This document shows, in pieces, positions 46,182 through 55,660 of a stretch of DNA of 64,000 bases. The notes beneath the pieces were generated by a model. That model searched no databases. It was not told the origin of the DNA and was given only the letters and a program-made list of their open reading frames with translations. Numbering within the stretch: the first letter of the stretch is position 1; each line of letters begins with the position of its first letter. This DNA comes from an uncultured Acidobacteriota bacterium (lineage in GTDB: Bacteria; Acidobacteriota; Terriglobia; Terriglobales; Acidobacteriaceae), in contig CAILAC010000010.1 in the NCBI GenBank assembly GCA_903832055.1, forward strand, positions 248,001 through 312,000. The letters run 5' to 3'. Made by a program: the position numbers and the translations under genes.

Positions 46182-46237
46182 TCCCAATCGTCTCTTCGAT
46201 GTGCAGTGTCGCTTCATCCCCCAAAGCGCGCTGCAAA

Positions 46238-46267
46238 AAAGGGGTGGGAATCAACCCCCACCCCTTT
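46238..46267. terminator. Rho-independent terminator between tonB-like gene and secA
   Basis: An 11-bp stem AAAGGGGTGGG / CCCACCCCTTT with an eight-base loop. On the minus strand the run TTTTTT follows, so it ends secA transcription. It also lies downstream of the convergent TonB-domain gene. Confidence 0.85.
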
Positions 46268-46297
46268 CTACTTCTTCTTTTCAGTGAATCCGGAGCC

Positions 46298-49267
46298 CTA
46301 AGCCTCGGCCCCGTGGCACTTCTTGAACTTCTTGCCTGACCCGCACGGGCAGGGGTCGTTCCGCCCCACCTTACTGCCCGCATGCCGCTGCGTCGGCTCC
46401 GTCGTACCAGACGCGCCCGCGAATCGTGCTGCCTCCAGCTCCCGCTGCTTCTTCCGCTCAAATTCCTTCTCCAGAGCATCAATCGTCGTCGTCGGAGTCC
46501 GAGTCGGCACCGCAATTTCCATCGGTCGCGATGGCATACTGGGCGCCGGCAAAGCAGCGCTATCAACAGGCGGAGCCGCCGGCACTTCCCGGTTCAGCTC
46601 TGGTGCCTCGACAAATGGCTGCCCATCCGGCCCAACAATCTGCATCCGGAACAGGAACCGCGCCGTATCTTCCTGGAACCGCAGCATCATCGCCTCAAAC
46701 AAGTCAAAGCTCTCACGCTTGTACGCCACCAGCGGATCCTGCTGCGCATACCCGCGCATGCCAATGCCTTCTTTCAGATGGTCCATCGAGAGCAGGTGGT
46801 CTTTCCACAGACCATCCAGCACCGACAGCATCACCATCCGCTCGTGGTAGCGCATTGCCTCCGCACCCAGAATCGCTTCCTTGGCCGCGTAACCAGCCTT
46901 GAGCTTGTCAAAAATGGCCTCGCCCAGCTCATGACGCGTAATTTCAAGCGGCCTGATGCCCTCCTCATCCATGTCAAAGCCAAACTGGCCAATCAGGTTT
47001 TCCTTCAGACCTTTCACATCCCACTGCTCAACGTGAACTGCCTCCGGAGCAAACTTCTCCAGCAGCATGCTCAGAATGTTCGACACATAATCCTCGAGAA
47101 TCAGCTCCCGCTGCTCAACCTCCAGCAGAAGTTGCCGACGCAGACCATACACCGCCTCGCGCTGCTTGTTCATCACGTCGTCATACTCAAGCACGTGCTT
47201 GCGGCTTTCAAAATTCTGGCTCTCGACCGCCTTCTGCGCGCCCTCGATGCGCTTGGAAATCATCTTCGACTCAATCGGCACGCCCTCTTCCATACCCAGG
47301 CGTTCCAGCAGCGTCGAAACCCAGGCCTTGGCAAAGATGCGCATCAGATCGTCTTCCAGCGAAAGATAAAACCGCGAAGCCCCAGGATCGCCCTGACGCC
47401 CTGCGCGCCCACGTAGCTGGTTGTCAATACGCCGCGACTCATGCCGCTCTGTACCCAGAATGAACAAGCCGCCGGCCTCGATCACCTGCTCATGCTCTGC
47501 CGCCACCGCCGCCGAATGAACCGCGTTTACTTCCATCCACTGCGGCTCGGGAACTTCAAACTCCTGCCCCTGGTAGTAGAACCGCAAAAATCCCGCCGGT
47601 GCCATCGGATTGATCGCGCCCTCTGCCACGCTGATCGCGCGAGCAAGGCCCTTTTTCACCAGCTCCTGACGCGTCATGAAATCAGGATTGCCGCCCAGCG
47701 TAATATCCGTGCCGCGCCCCGCCATGTTGGTGGCAATCGTCACCATCCCGAGCCGACCGGCCTGCGCCACAATCTCCGCCTCGCGCTCGTGGAACTTCGC
47801 ATTCAGCACCACATGCTTCACGCCTTTGCGCTGCAAGGTCTGCGAGAGCAGCTCGCTCTTTTCAATCGAGGTCGTTCCCACCAGGATCGGCTGCTTCGTC
47901 TCATGCACCATCGCAATGTCGTCCGCGACAGCCTTGTACTTCTCCTTGATCGTCCTGTACACCACGTCCGAATTATCCGCACGCAGCATCGGCTTGTTGG
48001 TCGGAATCACCACAATTTCCAGCTTGTAAATCTTGTCGAACTCGGCCGCTTCCGTCTCAGCCGTACCCGTCATCCCCGATAGCTTGTCATACAGCCTGAA
48101 ATAGTTCTGGAACGTAATCGTCGCCAGCGTCTGGTCTTCCTTGCGAATGTTCACGCCTTCCTTGGCCTCGACCGACTGGTGCAGCCCGTCAGACCAGCGG
48201 CGGCCCGGCATCAGGCGGCCCGTGAAGGTATCCACGATGATCACTTCGCCATCCTTCACCACGTAGTCCACGTCCCGCTTGTACAGCGAATGGGCCTTGA
48301 TGCCCACTTCGACATAGTGCTTAAGGTCCCAGTTCTCTGGCTCTGCGATGTTATCGATGCCCAGCAGTCCTTCAATCTTGGTCCAGCCCTCGTCGGTCAC
48401 ACCAATCGTCCGGTGCTTTTCATCCACCACGTAGTCGCCAGTCAGAGTCTTGGTCTCGTTCTCCTCAATCTCTTCTCCAAGCTCCAGTTGAGGAATAATC
48501 TTCCGCACCCGCGCATACTTGTCCGTCGTCTGGTCCGTCGGGCCAGAAATAATCAGCGGCGTACGCGCCTCATCAATCAAAATCGAGTCAACTTCGTCCA
48601 CAATCGCGTAATAGTGGCCGCGCTGCACGCAATCCTTCAGCTCAAACTTCATATTGTCGCGCAGGTAGTCAAAGCCAAATTCGTTGTTGGTCCCGTATGT
48701 AATGTCGGCCGCGTATGCCTCTCGGCGCTGAGCATCGCTCAGGTCGTGCACGATCACGCCCACCGTCAGACCCAGGAACTCGTAAATCTTTCCCATCCAC
48801 TCGGCATCGCGCTTGGCCAGGTAATCATTGACCGTGACCACATGCACCCCATGGCCGGCCAACGCATTCAGATAGCATGAAAGCGTCGCGACAAGCGTCT
48901 TGCCTTCACCCGTGCGCATTTCAGAGATCTTGCCCTGGTGCAGCACCATGCCGCCAATCATCTGCACGTCAAAGTGGCGCATCTTCACGGCGCGCTTGCC
49001 CGCCTCACGCACCACAGCAAAGGCTTCTGGCAAAATCTCATCCAGCGCAAGCTTTTCTGCCGCCTTGCGCGCATCCGCATCCGTGATGCCCTCAAGCCTG
49101 GCAGCAATCCGACCGCGAAACTCCACCGTCTTCGCCCGCAACTGCTCATCCGTCAAAGGCGCAATCCCGGCCTCAAACGCGTTGATCTGGTCCACTACAG
49201 GCAACAGGCGCTTTACTACGCGCTCGTTATTCGTTCCAAAAATCTTTGTCAGCACCTTACCAAACAC
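46298..49267 (-). CDS. secA: Preprotein translocase ATPase SecA
   Basis: A 989-residue motor of Sec-dependent export. Starts [21 protein letters not shown] from a GTG codon with GGAG about 8 bases upstream; the frame extends further upstream but without family similarity. Motifs: MRTGEGKTL (Walker A), [20 protein letters not shown] (Walker B), [14 protein letters not shown] and [13 protein letters not shown] (helicase motifs), the scaffold/helical-wing region with [22 protein letters not shown], and the C-terminal zinc motif [14 protein letters not shown] for SecB/lipid contact. The length is normal to slightly long for the family. Confidence 0.97.
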   Translation of the reverse strand: MFGKVLTKIFGTNNERVVKRLLPVVDQINAFEAGIAPLTDEQLRAKTVEFRGRIAARLEGITDADARKAAEKLALDEILPEAFAVVREAGKRAVKMRHFDVQMIGGMVLHQGKISEMRTGEGKTLVATLSCYLNALAGHGVHVVTVNDYLAKRDAEWMGKIYEFLGLTVGVIVHDLSDAQRREAYAADITYGTNNEFGFDYLRDNMKFELKDCVQRGHYYAIVDEVDSILIDEARTPLIISGPTDQTTDKYARVRKIIPQLELGEEIEENETKTLTGDYVVDEKHRTIGVTDEGWTKIEGLLGIDNIAEPENWDLKHYVEVGIKAHSLYKRDVDYVVKDGEVIIVDTFTGRLMPGRRWSDGLHQSVEAKEGVNIRKEDQTLATITFQNYFRLYDKLSGMTGTAETEAAEFDKIYKLEIVVIPTNKPMLRADNSDVVYRTIKEKYKAVADDIAMVHETKQPILVGTTSIEKSELLSQTLQRKGVKHVVLNAKFHEREAEIVAQAGRLGMVTIATNMAGRGTDITLGGNPDFMTRQELVKKGLARAISVAEGAINPMAPAGFLRFYYQGQEFEVPEPQWMEVNAVHSAAVAAEHEQVIEAGGLFILGTERHESRRIDNQLRGRAGRQGDPGASRFYLSLEDDLMRIFAKAWVSTLLERLGMEEGVPIESKMISKRIEGAQKAVESQNFESRKHVLEYDDVMNKQREAVYGLRRQLLLEVEQRELILEDYVSNILSMLLEKFAPEAVHVEQWDVKGLKENLIGQFGFDMDEEGIRPLEITRHELGEAIFDKLKAGYAAKEAILGAEAMRYHERMVMLSVLDGLWKDHLLSMDHLKEGIGMRGYAQQDPLVAYKRESFDLFEAMMLRFQEDTARFLFRMQIVGPDGQPFVEAPELNREVPAAPPVDSAALPAPSMPSRPMEIAVPTRTPTTTIDALEKEFERKKQRELEAARFAGASGTTEPTQRHAGSKVGRNDPCPCGSGKKFKKCHGAEA

Positions 49268-49426
49268 GGCGAACTCTCCATTTGTCAGTCTAAATACCGC
49301 ACATGTGCGCAGCATGAATCCAGGGCCTTCAAGCGCATTGCATCCGCTCGCGTCAGCCATCCACAGTGAAACTGCAGGATAGGGCAGCAGAATAAGCGCT
49401 CACGTCCGAGCTGTATGTTCAGACGA

Positions 49427-49861
49427 TTAAGGAGCCGGACGCCCCGAATGCTCAAAGATTCCAGAGGAGACAGAAGCCGGATAAGCTGGCGGGCCAGTCG
49501 AAACGCCCAACTCCGCACTCGGAGCAGCGGCCGAAGCGGCCAACGCAACCAGGTCAGAAGCACTCGACCCGTTCGACAGCACGCGCGCCCAACCAGAGAT
49601 GCGCGCTGCGTAGCTTCTGAACTTCGCCATCGAAGGCAGCGCAGCTTTCGCCCCTGACCTCGCCCCGGCTTTCGTCCGGCGAGGCAGCAAGGCAGCTTCC
49701 CCTGCCGGGCTAACCCGCAACTGGCTCGCAGCGCTCAACATCGCGCTGTCGCTCACGTCGCCGCCTACCGGCATGCAAGCATGCGCCCGAGCAACGTCCG
49801 CCAGCAGAGCCAGCAGGAAGAATGCATACATCACTCGGTCAATTCGCTTCATTACACTCAT
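49427..49861 (-). CDS. Putative secreted hypothetical protein
   Basis: A 144-residue product with a signal-like N-terminus (MKRIDRVMYAFFLLALLADVARAHAC) and an Ala/Ser-rich mature part (AALPSMAKFRSYAARISGWARVL, ALAASAAAPSAEL). No family is recognised. The start is uncertain (ATG at 49861 or 49852). It lies between secA and the divergent rsmA. Low-complexity content means it might be a chance frame, though the signal peptide argues for it. Confidence 0.5.
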   Translation of the reverse strand: MSVMKRIDRVMYAFFLLALLADVARAHACMPVGGDVSDSAMLSAASQLRVSPAGEAALLPRRTKAGARSGAKAALPSMAKFRSYAARISGWARVLSNGSSASDLVALAASAAAPSAELGVSTGPPAYPASVSSGIFEHSGRPAP

Positions 49862-50020
49862 TCTAGCGAGATTCCGGCGACCCGTCTCCTGGTTGGCATC
49901 CCTGCCATGCAATTTGCCAGAGAATCTGCAAATAGTTAGTTGTAAAAGCCGTAGAACCCCTCCCCAAACCACCAAATACAATAGCCAAAGGCTCACCCGC
50001 CAAAATCACAAAGGACCGCC

Positions 50021-50818
50021 ATGGCCGCAAAACCCAAACTCGGGCAAAACTTCCTCCGCGACCCCGCTGCCGTCCAGCGCATCGTCGCCGCCCTGGGAGA
50101 CATCTCCGCCCGCACCGTCGTCGAAATCGGCCCCGGCAAAGGCATCATCACCGAGCGCATCGCCCCCAAGGCCCAGCGCCTCGTCGCCATCGAACTCGAC
50201 CGCGAACTCGCCTGGGGCATCCAGGAGCGATTCCTCCCCGAAAAAGGCTTCCCCGCAGTCTCCGTCGCTCGTCAGGACGTGCTCCAATACGACTTCGCTG
50301 CCCTCGCGCAACAGGTTGGCGAGCCGCTGGTCGTCGTCGGCAACCTGCCTTACTACATCACTTCGCCCATCCTGCTGCGCCTCGCCGCGTGCGCTCCATC
50401 CCTCTCGCATGCCGTCCTCATGGTCCAGCGCGAAGTAGCCGACCGTGTCACCGCCCGCCCTGGCACACGCGAGTACGGCCTCCTCACCGTCACCCTCCAG
50501 CTCTACGGCACCACCGAATCCCTCTTTACGCTGCCCCCTGAAGCCTTCAACCCGCCGCCCGAGGTCCACTCCACCGTCTTCCGCTGGCACTTCGCCCCCC
50601 GCTTTGCTGCGCTCGGCGTCGAAGAGGCACCCTTCATCACCTTCCTCAAGCACTGTTTCGCCCAGAAGCGCAAGACCCTCTCCAACAATCTCCGCGCCGC
50701 CGGCCTCACCAGCGACCGAATCAGCCAGGCACTCGAAACCGCCAGCATTCCGTCCCAGGCCCGCGCCGAAACCCTCCCCATCGAGCAGTTTGCCGCCCTT
50801 CATCGCGCACTCCTCTAA
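50021..50818 (+). CDS. rsmA: 16S rRNA (adenine1518/1519-N6)-dimethyltransferase
   Basis: A 265-residue KsgA/RsmA enzyme that dimethylates two adenosines in the 3' hairpin of 16S rRNA using SAM. Opening KPKLGQNFLRDPAAVQRI, SAM motif I VVEIGPGKGIITERI, acidic VAIELDRE, motif IV VVGNLPYYITSPIL, and C-terminal FLKHCFAQKRKTLSNNL are all canonical. AAAGGA precedes the ATG. Length matches the family. Convergent with the FecR-domain gene. Confidence 0.97.
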   Translation: MAAKPKLGQNFLRDPAAVQRIVAALGDISARTVVEIGPGKGIITERIAPKAQRLVAIELDRELAWGIQERFLPEKGFPAVSVARQDVLQYDFAALAQQVGEPLVVVGNLPYYITSPILLRLAACAPSLSHAVLMVQREVADRVTARPGTREYGLLTVTLQLYGTTESLFTLPPEAFNPPPEVHSTVFRWHFAPRFAALGVEEAPFITFLKHCFAQKRKTLSNNLRAAGLTSDRISQALETASIPSQARAETLPIEQFAALHRALL

Positions 50819-50826
50819 ACGCAAAA

Positions 50827-50856
50827 ATGCTGGCCCCGGGTATCCGAAGCCAGCAT
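50827..50856. terminator. Hairpin terminator between rsmA and FecR-domain gene
   Basis: Stem ATGCTGGC / GCCAGCAT with a 14-base loop. The minus-strand copy ends in TTTTTGC, so it serves the FecR-domain gene (stop at 50878) and possibly rsmA as well. Confidence 0.65.
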
Positions 50857-50877
50857 CTCTGGACAGCTCAACATCAG

Positions 50878-52542
50878 CTACTTGTGCGGACTGCTACCGC
50901 CACCGGACGGATGACTGCCACCACCGCCCATGCCTCCGCCGCCACCCATCCCACCACCCGATGGATGGCTGCCGCCGCCGCTGTTACCGCCACCGAATCC
51001 ACCACCAAATCCACCACCACCGCCAAACGAAGGACGCGGTTGCGGTGCCGGCTGAGGTCGGCCACCGGGCGAACCCGAAGGCTGCTGCGGACGATATACC
51101 GGCGGCGTTGAACCCTGTGGCTGACGAACCGGCCCACCAGTCGCTCCCGGATAGCCGGGATTGGGATACCCAGTGCCTGGGTTCGGTCGCAACCCTGTCG
51201 AATTGCCACCACCGACCGCTCCCGACCCGCGATTGACCCATGTCGTCGGAGATTGGTTATAAGCCTGCCGCGGAACCACCGGGCGCAACGGTTGCACCAC
51301 ATGGCCCGCGATGACGATAGGTTCGTTTGAATGAGAATGGCTGATCACTACTGGTGCCTTCACACCGCCCCCGCCCAAAGGTCGTCGGTCTACAGGAATC
51401 GTCGCTACAATCACCCCGGAGTGAGGCCCCGTGGGAAGCTTCGGGCCACCATGAGGATGAATACCCCCAATGCTGGGCCTGCGCGGTGGTTGATAGCCAC
51501 CCGGATACGAGCCAATGTTATAGCCCCAGCCGCCCCCGTACCACGGATTGCAGCCGCCCCCAGGAGCCCACCCCCATCCAATTGAACTGTAGAAGTTCCA
51601 CATTCCGCATTGGTAAGGAGCATAACCCCAGTTGTAGCCAGAAACCCAAACATACCCGAAACGCGGGTAATAGACCCACTGTCCATACCCGTAAGGATCC
51701 CAGCCTGCCCCCTGGAACTGCGCCTCAAACGGGGTCCACACATATCCCTGTCCAGGAACGTTGTACCAGTTTCCGTTTGCATCCAGATCGCTCATCCCGG
51801 CCGGCCCCTGGCTGTTCACAAAATTGTCGCTCGCTGCCGTCCTTTGGCTCGAAATCTGACTCATCGCCTGATCCCGATCCGCATTCCAGCTATCCCAGGA
51901 ATCCGTTGCAATCGTCTCACCCAGGTTGTAACGATTCGCATCCGCCGCATCCAGGCTCAGGCTCTCCCCACCGTGAATGTCCAACTGCAGCGCATTGCCG
52001 CGCTCCAGATGAATATCCCCCGAAAATACCGCCAGGCTCCCCGGAGCTGAATCCAGGTTCACGCGCACCACTGAAAAGCTGCTCGCCGTGAACGAAGCCG
52101 GCCCATAACTCACGCGAACGCTGTGATCTGCCGAACTCGGCTGCAACTCAAAGTATGCAAGCCCTGCATTCAGCACCATCTCCGTACGCGTCGCCGTTCC
52201 CGACCGTTGCAGCACCGTAAATGTCAGCGTCGAATTTGGTGAGAGCCGGGCCACTCCACCGTCTTCCAGTTGGACCTCCGCCCGTCCATCGTTGCCCGTC
52301 ACAATCTGTGAACCTTCAAAAATCGGCAGATTGTTGGTCGCAGAATCGGCAATGACCTGCCCATCCTGCACCACCTGCACCTGGCCCTCGGCATTGCTCA
52401 GTCGCAGGGCGCGCGCGTTTTCATCACTCGCTTCCTCAGCAGACCAGGCCGCAGAGGTAGAAAGGATGCACATTGCACCAAGGAACAAAGCCGTACAGGC
52501 TCTCACGGGAAACTTCGCGGAATTCTTCGCTGAGGCTCTCAT
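50878..52542 (-). CDS. Secreted FecR-domain/DUF6600-like protein with Gly-rich tail
   Basis: A 554-residue exported protein. Signal peptide about 1-35 (ACTALFLGAMCILSTSAAWSAEE). A FecR-like domain is at about 45-185 (GQVQVVQDGQVIADSATNNLPIFEGSQIVTGNDGRAEVQLEDGGVARLSPNSTLTF). A Trp/Tyr/Gly-rich DUF6600-type region follows (WYNVPGQGYVWTPFEAQFQGAGWDPYGYGQWVYYPRFGYVWVSGYNWGYAP). The tail is Pro/Gly low complexity, ending GGGGFGGGFGGGNSGGG. Such proteins are frequent in Acidobacteriota and are presumed envelope proteins; here the FecR domain is not next to a TonB receptor or sigma gene. Confidence 0.82.
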   Translation of the reverse strand: MRASAKNSAKFPVRACTALFLGAMCILSTSAAWSAEEASDENARALRLSNAEGQVQVVQDGQVIADSATNNLPIFEGSQIVTGNDGRAEVQLEDGGVARLSPNSTLTFTVLQRSGTATRTEMVLNAGLAYFELQPSSADHSVRVSYGPASFTASSFSVVRVNLDSAPGSLAVFSGDIHLERGNALQLDIHGGESLSLDAADANRYNLGETIATDSWDSWNADRDQAMSQISSQRTAASDNFVNSQGPAGMSDLDANGNWYNVPGQGYVWTPFEAQFQGAGWDPYGYGQWVYYPRFGYVWVSGYNWGYAPYQCGMWNFYSSIGWGWAPGGGCNPWYGGGWGYNIGSYPGGYQPPRRPSIGGIHPHGGPKLPTGPHSGVIVATIPVDRRPLGGGGVKAPVVISHSHSNEPIVIAGHVVQPLRPVVPRQAYNQSPTTWVNRGSGAVGGGNSTGLRPNPGTGYPNPGYPGATGGPVRQPQGSTPPVYRPQQPSGSPGGRPQPAPQPRPSFGGGGGFGGGFGGGNSGGGSHPSGGGMGGGGGMGGGGSHPSGGGSSPHK

Positions 52543-52711
52543 ACTTACACTCCCAACACCGAGCCTGCCGCTTCATCGCAACTCAAAACGATGCGCGAAC
52601 AGTCATCCTTAGAGTAGACCCGGCCAACACACAAAAGTCGTTGCTGCTTTGCATTTATTTCGTTGCCGTGGGACTAACAGCAACAAAACTGGACCCGACT
52701 GAAAATTACGC

Positions 52712-53407
52712 CTAATCCCGGCTCCAACCAGCCTGCTTCGTGTCAGCCAATCCAAGCAAACCTCGTGCCTTGCGGCGCGCCCGCTCCATCACCTGCGGAT
52801 CATCTGCCACTCGAGCGAGCACCTCGCGAATTGTACCCAACTCCAGCGCTTCTCCCTCGTGTGCTGCGGTCGCCAGGTCTTCCAACTCCTTGTCCAGCCC
52901 CAGCCGGTCGTGCTGCAACAGCTTCTCCAACCGCGCCCCGTGGAGCAGCGTCGCTTCCAAATCAAGCAATGCGGTTCCCAGCATCTGAATCTCTTTGTCC
53001 TTGGAATAGTTGTACTCGCAGCTTCCATTCCCCTCGGGCCCCGCATAGCTCAGCCTCTTGGTCCCCTGAAAAGCCACCTTCATGTGGCTCTCGCAACCAA
53101 TCGCAAACAGCTTATGCCGCCGCGCCGTCAAAAACACCCGCGACGCAAATTCCGCACTTACCTGGATCGGCCGGTGCACTGTCGCCACCACAATCTGCCC
53201 CTTGTCCTGCTCCTGGGGCGTGCCGCCTTCCGCATCAAACTGCCCGCTTCCATCCGGATTCAGCTTGATCACCCAGTGCGCCGGCACCAATTGAGCATTG
53301 GTATATTCGACCTGAAACTCCGGCGTCTGCTGCGCAAGCAGACTGCCTCCGCCCGCCAGCGCCAATATCCCCAGCAATGTATAAACGACTGTCGAACTCC
53401 GGCTCAT
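52712..53407 (-). CDS. Secreted hypothetical protein coupled to ruvC
   Basis: A 231-residue protein with signal peptide MSRSSTVVYTLLGILALAGGGSLLAQ. The mature half is beta-rich with cysteines in IGCESHMKV and GSCEYNYSKD, followed by a helical C-terminus (ALLDLEATLLHGARLEKLLQHDRLGLDKELEDLATAAHEGEALELG). No family is recognised. The ATG at 53407 overlaps the ruvC stop (ATGA) and has GGGGGAG six bases upstream, so it is translated after ruvC on one message. Export of this product contrasts with the cytoplasmic role of RuvC, so the coupling is probably only transcriptional economy. Confidence 0.78.
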   Translation of the reverse strand: MSRSSTVVYTLLGILALAGGGSLLAQQTPEFQVEYTNAQLVPAHWVIKLNPDGSGQFDAEGGTPQEQDKGQIVVATVHRPIQVSAEFASRVFLTARRHKLFAIGCESHMKVAFQGTKRLSYAGPEGNGSCEYNYSKDKEIQMLGTALLDLEATLLHGARLEKLLQHDRLGLDKELEDLATAAHEGEALELGTIREVLARVADDPQVMERARRKARGLLGLADTKQAGWSRD

Positions 53408-53913
53408 CGCCGCTCCCCCTGCATTGCCAACGTCTGCGCCGTATGAATATGACAAATCGCAACCGCCAGCGCATCCGCCGCATCAGGCGGTTCCGGCGGC
53501 TCAGCCAACTCCAGCAGCCGCGCCACCATAAACTGCACCTGCTCCTTGCCCGCCATCCCATACCCCACCACTGAAGATTTAATCTTCAGCGGAGCATACT
53601 CAGCCAGCGGCTTACCCTGCATCGCCGCCGCCAGCAGAGCCACTCCGCGCACCTGCCCCAGCTTCAACGCCGACTTTGCATTCACCGAGTAGAAAACCTC
53701 TTCAACTGCCACCACTTCAGGCTTCCACTCCTCCATCGCCGCGCTCAACTCGTCGTACACCTGCTTCAGCCTCTGCGCCATCGTCTTCTGCTTCGACAAT
53801 CGAATGCCTCCAAACGCCCGGCAAATCAGCCGCGGATTCCGGCTAACTTCGTCGGTCTCCACCACTCCGTACCCCGTAATTTCCGTCCCGCAGTCGATCC
53901 CAAATACCCGCAT
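53404..53913 (-). CDS. ruvC: Crossover junction endodeoxyribonuclease RuvC
   Basis: A 169-residue Holliday-junction resolvase. Opens MRVFGIDCGTEITGYGVVE with the first catalytic Asp (D7). VVAVEEVFYSVNAKSALKLGQVRGV carries the catalytic Glu and the junction-binding loop. YAPLKIKSSVVGYGMAGKEQVQFMV follows, and PDAADALAVAICH supplies the last catalytic aspartates. Start chosen at 53913 because the family begins here; the frame continues upstream without similarity. ruvA and ruvB are not in the window. Confidence 0.95.
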   Translation of the reverse strand: MRVFGIDCGTEITGYGVVETDEVSRNPRLICRAFGGIRLSKQKTMAQRLKQVYDELSAAMEEWKPEVVAVEEVFYSVNAKSALKLGQVRGVALLAAAMQGKPLAEYAPLKIKSSVVGYGMAGKEQVQFMVARLLELAEPPEPPDAADALAVAICHIHTAQTLAMQGERR

Positions 53914-54105
53914 CCGCCGCCCCGCAATCAGACTGAGTGTAACCCACAAGCCGCAAAAACTTCCTGCCATCCAACTTCCACTGGACATCCATTTCTCAGC
54001 ACCCCCGCTCACCTTCCCATCTCACCCCATCACCACCTATACTCGCTACGAATCCCGCGCAAACCCGACGCGCCCCTGACAAATCGATTCACCGGAGCCG
54101 AAACC

Positions 54106-55242
54106 ATGAGCATTTCCCGTCGCGAATTCAACCGCAACATCACCCGCCTTGGTGCCCTCGGCCTCGCGGCAGAACTACTTCCCTCCCTGACCAGCCCGCT
54201 TCTCGCTCAGCCCTCAAGCCGCAAAATTGGCTACGCCGTCATCGGCCTGGGACGGATCGCCGACCTGCACATGCAGGGCATTCACCTCTCGCCAAACGCG
54301 AAAATCACCGCCCTCGTCAGCGGCCACAGAGACAAGGCTGAAAAATACGCAGCCCAATACGGCGTCCCCACCTCTTCCATCTACTCCTACGAAAACATGG
54401 ACGCACTGCGCAACAACCCCGCCGTCGACGCCGTCTACATCTGCCTGCCCAACTCCATGCACGCCGAATACACCATTCGCGCCGCCAAACTCGGCAAACA
54501 CGTCTTCTGCGAAAAGCCCATGGCCACCACCGTCGCCGATGCCCAGGCAATGATCGACGCCTGCAAAGCTGCCAATGTCAAGCTCATGATCGGCTACCGC
54601 TGCCACTACGAATCCACCAACCTCGCCGCCATCAAGCTCATACGCGAAGGAGCCATCGGTCAGATTCAGTCCATCCAGAGCGCATTCGGCTTCAGTTGCG
54701 GAGCCGACGAGTGGCGCCTCACCAAGGCCCTCGGTGGCCACGGACCCCTCTTCGACGTCGGTATCTACTGCCTCAATGCCACCCGTTACCTCACCGGAGA
54801 AGAGCCCGCCAGCTTCTCCGCCTATGCCTACTCCAACCCCAACGATCCCCGCTTCCGCGACGTCGAAGAAAATCTCGTCTGGATTACTAAATTCCCCTCG
54901 GGCGTCGTAGCCAGTTGCAGCACCAGTTACGGCTCCAATATGGACGGCTACTACCGCGTCTACGGGTCCAAAGGGTGGCTCCAGGTCGATACCGCCTTCA
55001 GTTACGAGGGCCTCAGCCTCAAGGCCTTCTACAACCGCGACGGAGTCACAGAATCAGAACGCACCGTCGTGCTCAACCAGCCCAATACCGAAAAAATCCC
55101 GCAACAGTTCGTCAACGAGGCTAACCACTTCACCCAGTGCATCCTCGAAAACAAGACGCCCACAGCCCCCGGCGAAGAGGGCCTCAAAGACATGACCTAC
55201 ATGCGTGAAATCTACCGCTCCGCCGGCATCACCATGGCATAG
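54106..55242 (+). CDS. Gfo/Idh/MocA family oxidoreductase, Tat-exported
   Basis: A 378-residue NAD(P)-dependent sugar oxidoreductase similar to periplasmic glucose-fructose oxidoreductase. Tat signal SRREFNRNITRLGALGLAAELLPSL. Rossmann motif IGYAVIGLGRIADLH, then YICLPNSMHAEYTIRAAKLGKHVFCEKPMATTVADAQAMIDAC with the EKP signature. The C-terminal domain has LFDVGIYCLNATRYLTGEEP. The active-site Lys is in EKPMA. Exported members often keep tightly bound NADP. The gene is followed, convergently, by a cupin gene 19 bp away. Its substrate is unknown. Confidence 0.93.
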   Translation: MSISRREFNRNITRLGALGLAAELLPSLTSPLLAQPSSRKIGYAVIGLGRIADLHMQGIHLSPNAKITALVSGHRDKAEKYAAQYGVPTSSIYSYENMDALRNNPAVDAVYICLPNSMHAEYTIRAAKLGKHVFCEKPMATTVADAQAMIDACKAANVKLMIGYRCHYESTNLAAIKLIREGAIGQIQSIQSAFGFSCGADEWRLTKALGGHGPLFDVGIYCLNATRYLTGEEPASFSAYAYSNPNDPRFRDVEENLVWITKFPSGVVASCSTSYGSNMDGYYRVYGSKGWLQVDTAFSYEGLSLKAFYNRDGVTESERTVVLNQPNTEKIPQQFVNEANHFTQCILENKTPTAPGEEGLKDMTYMREIYRSAGITMA

Positions 55243-55261
55243 CGAGGAAAAGACATCTCGT

Positions 55262-55660
55262 TCAATAAATCGTCCGGATAAACGAGTCCACCGTCCCCGA
55301 CCCAGCGTCCACAAATGTCACATCGCTCGGGTCGCGTCGCGGGGTATCCACCGAAAACACCACCAGCGGCTCCTCCAGAATCTCTGGAAAGCTGTGAACT
55401 ACGCCCCGCTTGAAAAACAGCAGCTCCCCCGGTCCAAGTACCGCCTCCGGCAGGCCCTCGACCTTCACCCGCGCCCTACCCGAAATCACCAATAAATATT
55501 CGTCACAGGTCGTGTGAAAGTGAGGCGGAATCACCTTGTATATTCTGAAAACTCGCGCGCTTGCTGCCGCCTCATCCGTCAGCCGCCGGTCCAGCAGCAT
55601 CCTCTCCGCTTCAGCTGGAAATCCCGCCGCCAGCGCCCGCAGATCAAAGATCGCGCTCAT
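55262..55660 (-). CDS. Cupin-domain protein
   Basis: A 132-residue single-domain cupin. Motif 1 is PPHFHTTCDEYLLVISGRARV (H-x-H-type ligands HFH and E); motif 2 is LGPGELLFFKRGVVHSFPE with the final His. It could bind a metal and a small acidic or sugar ligand. The ATG at 55660 overlaps the stop of the upstream Wzi-like gene (TGATG), indicating coupling with that envelope protein. The codon before it is a TTG and was not chosen. Confidence 0.85.
   Translation of the reverse strand: MSAIFDLRALAAGFPAEAERMLLDRRLTDEAAASARVFRIYKVIPPHFHTTCDEYLLVISGRARVKVEGLPEAVLGPGELLFFKRGVVHSFPEILEEPLVVFSVDTPRRDPSDVTFVDAGSGTVDSFIRTIY

Noticed and set aside
48179-48880. 233-codon plus-strand frame within secA
   Set aside because: Antisense shadow of the conserved secA coding region.
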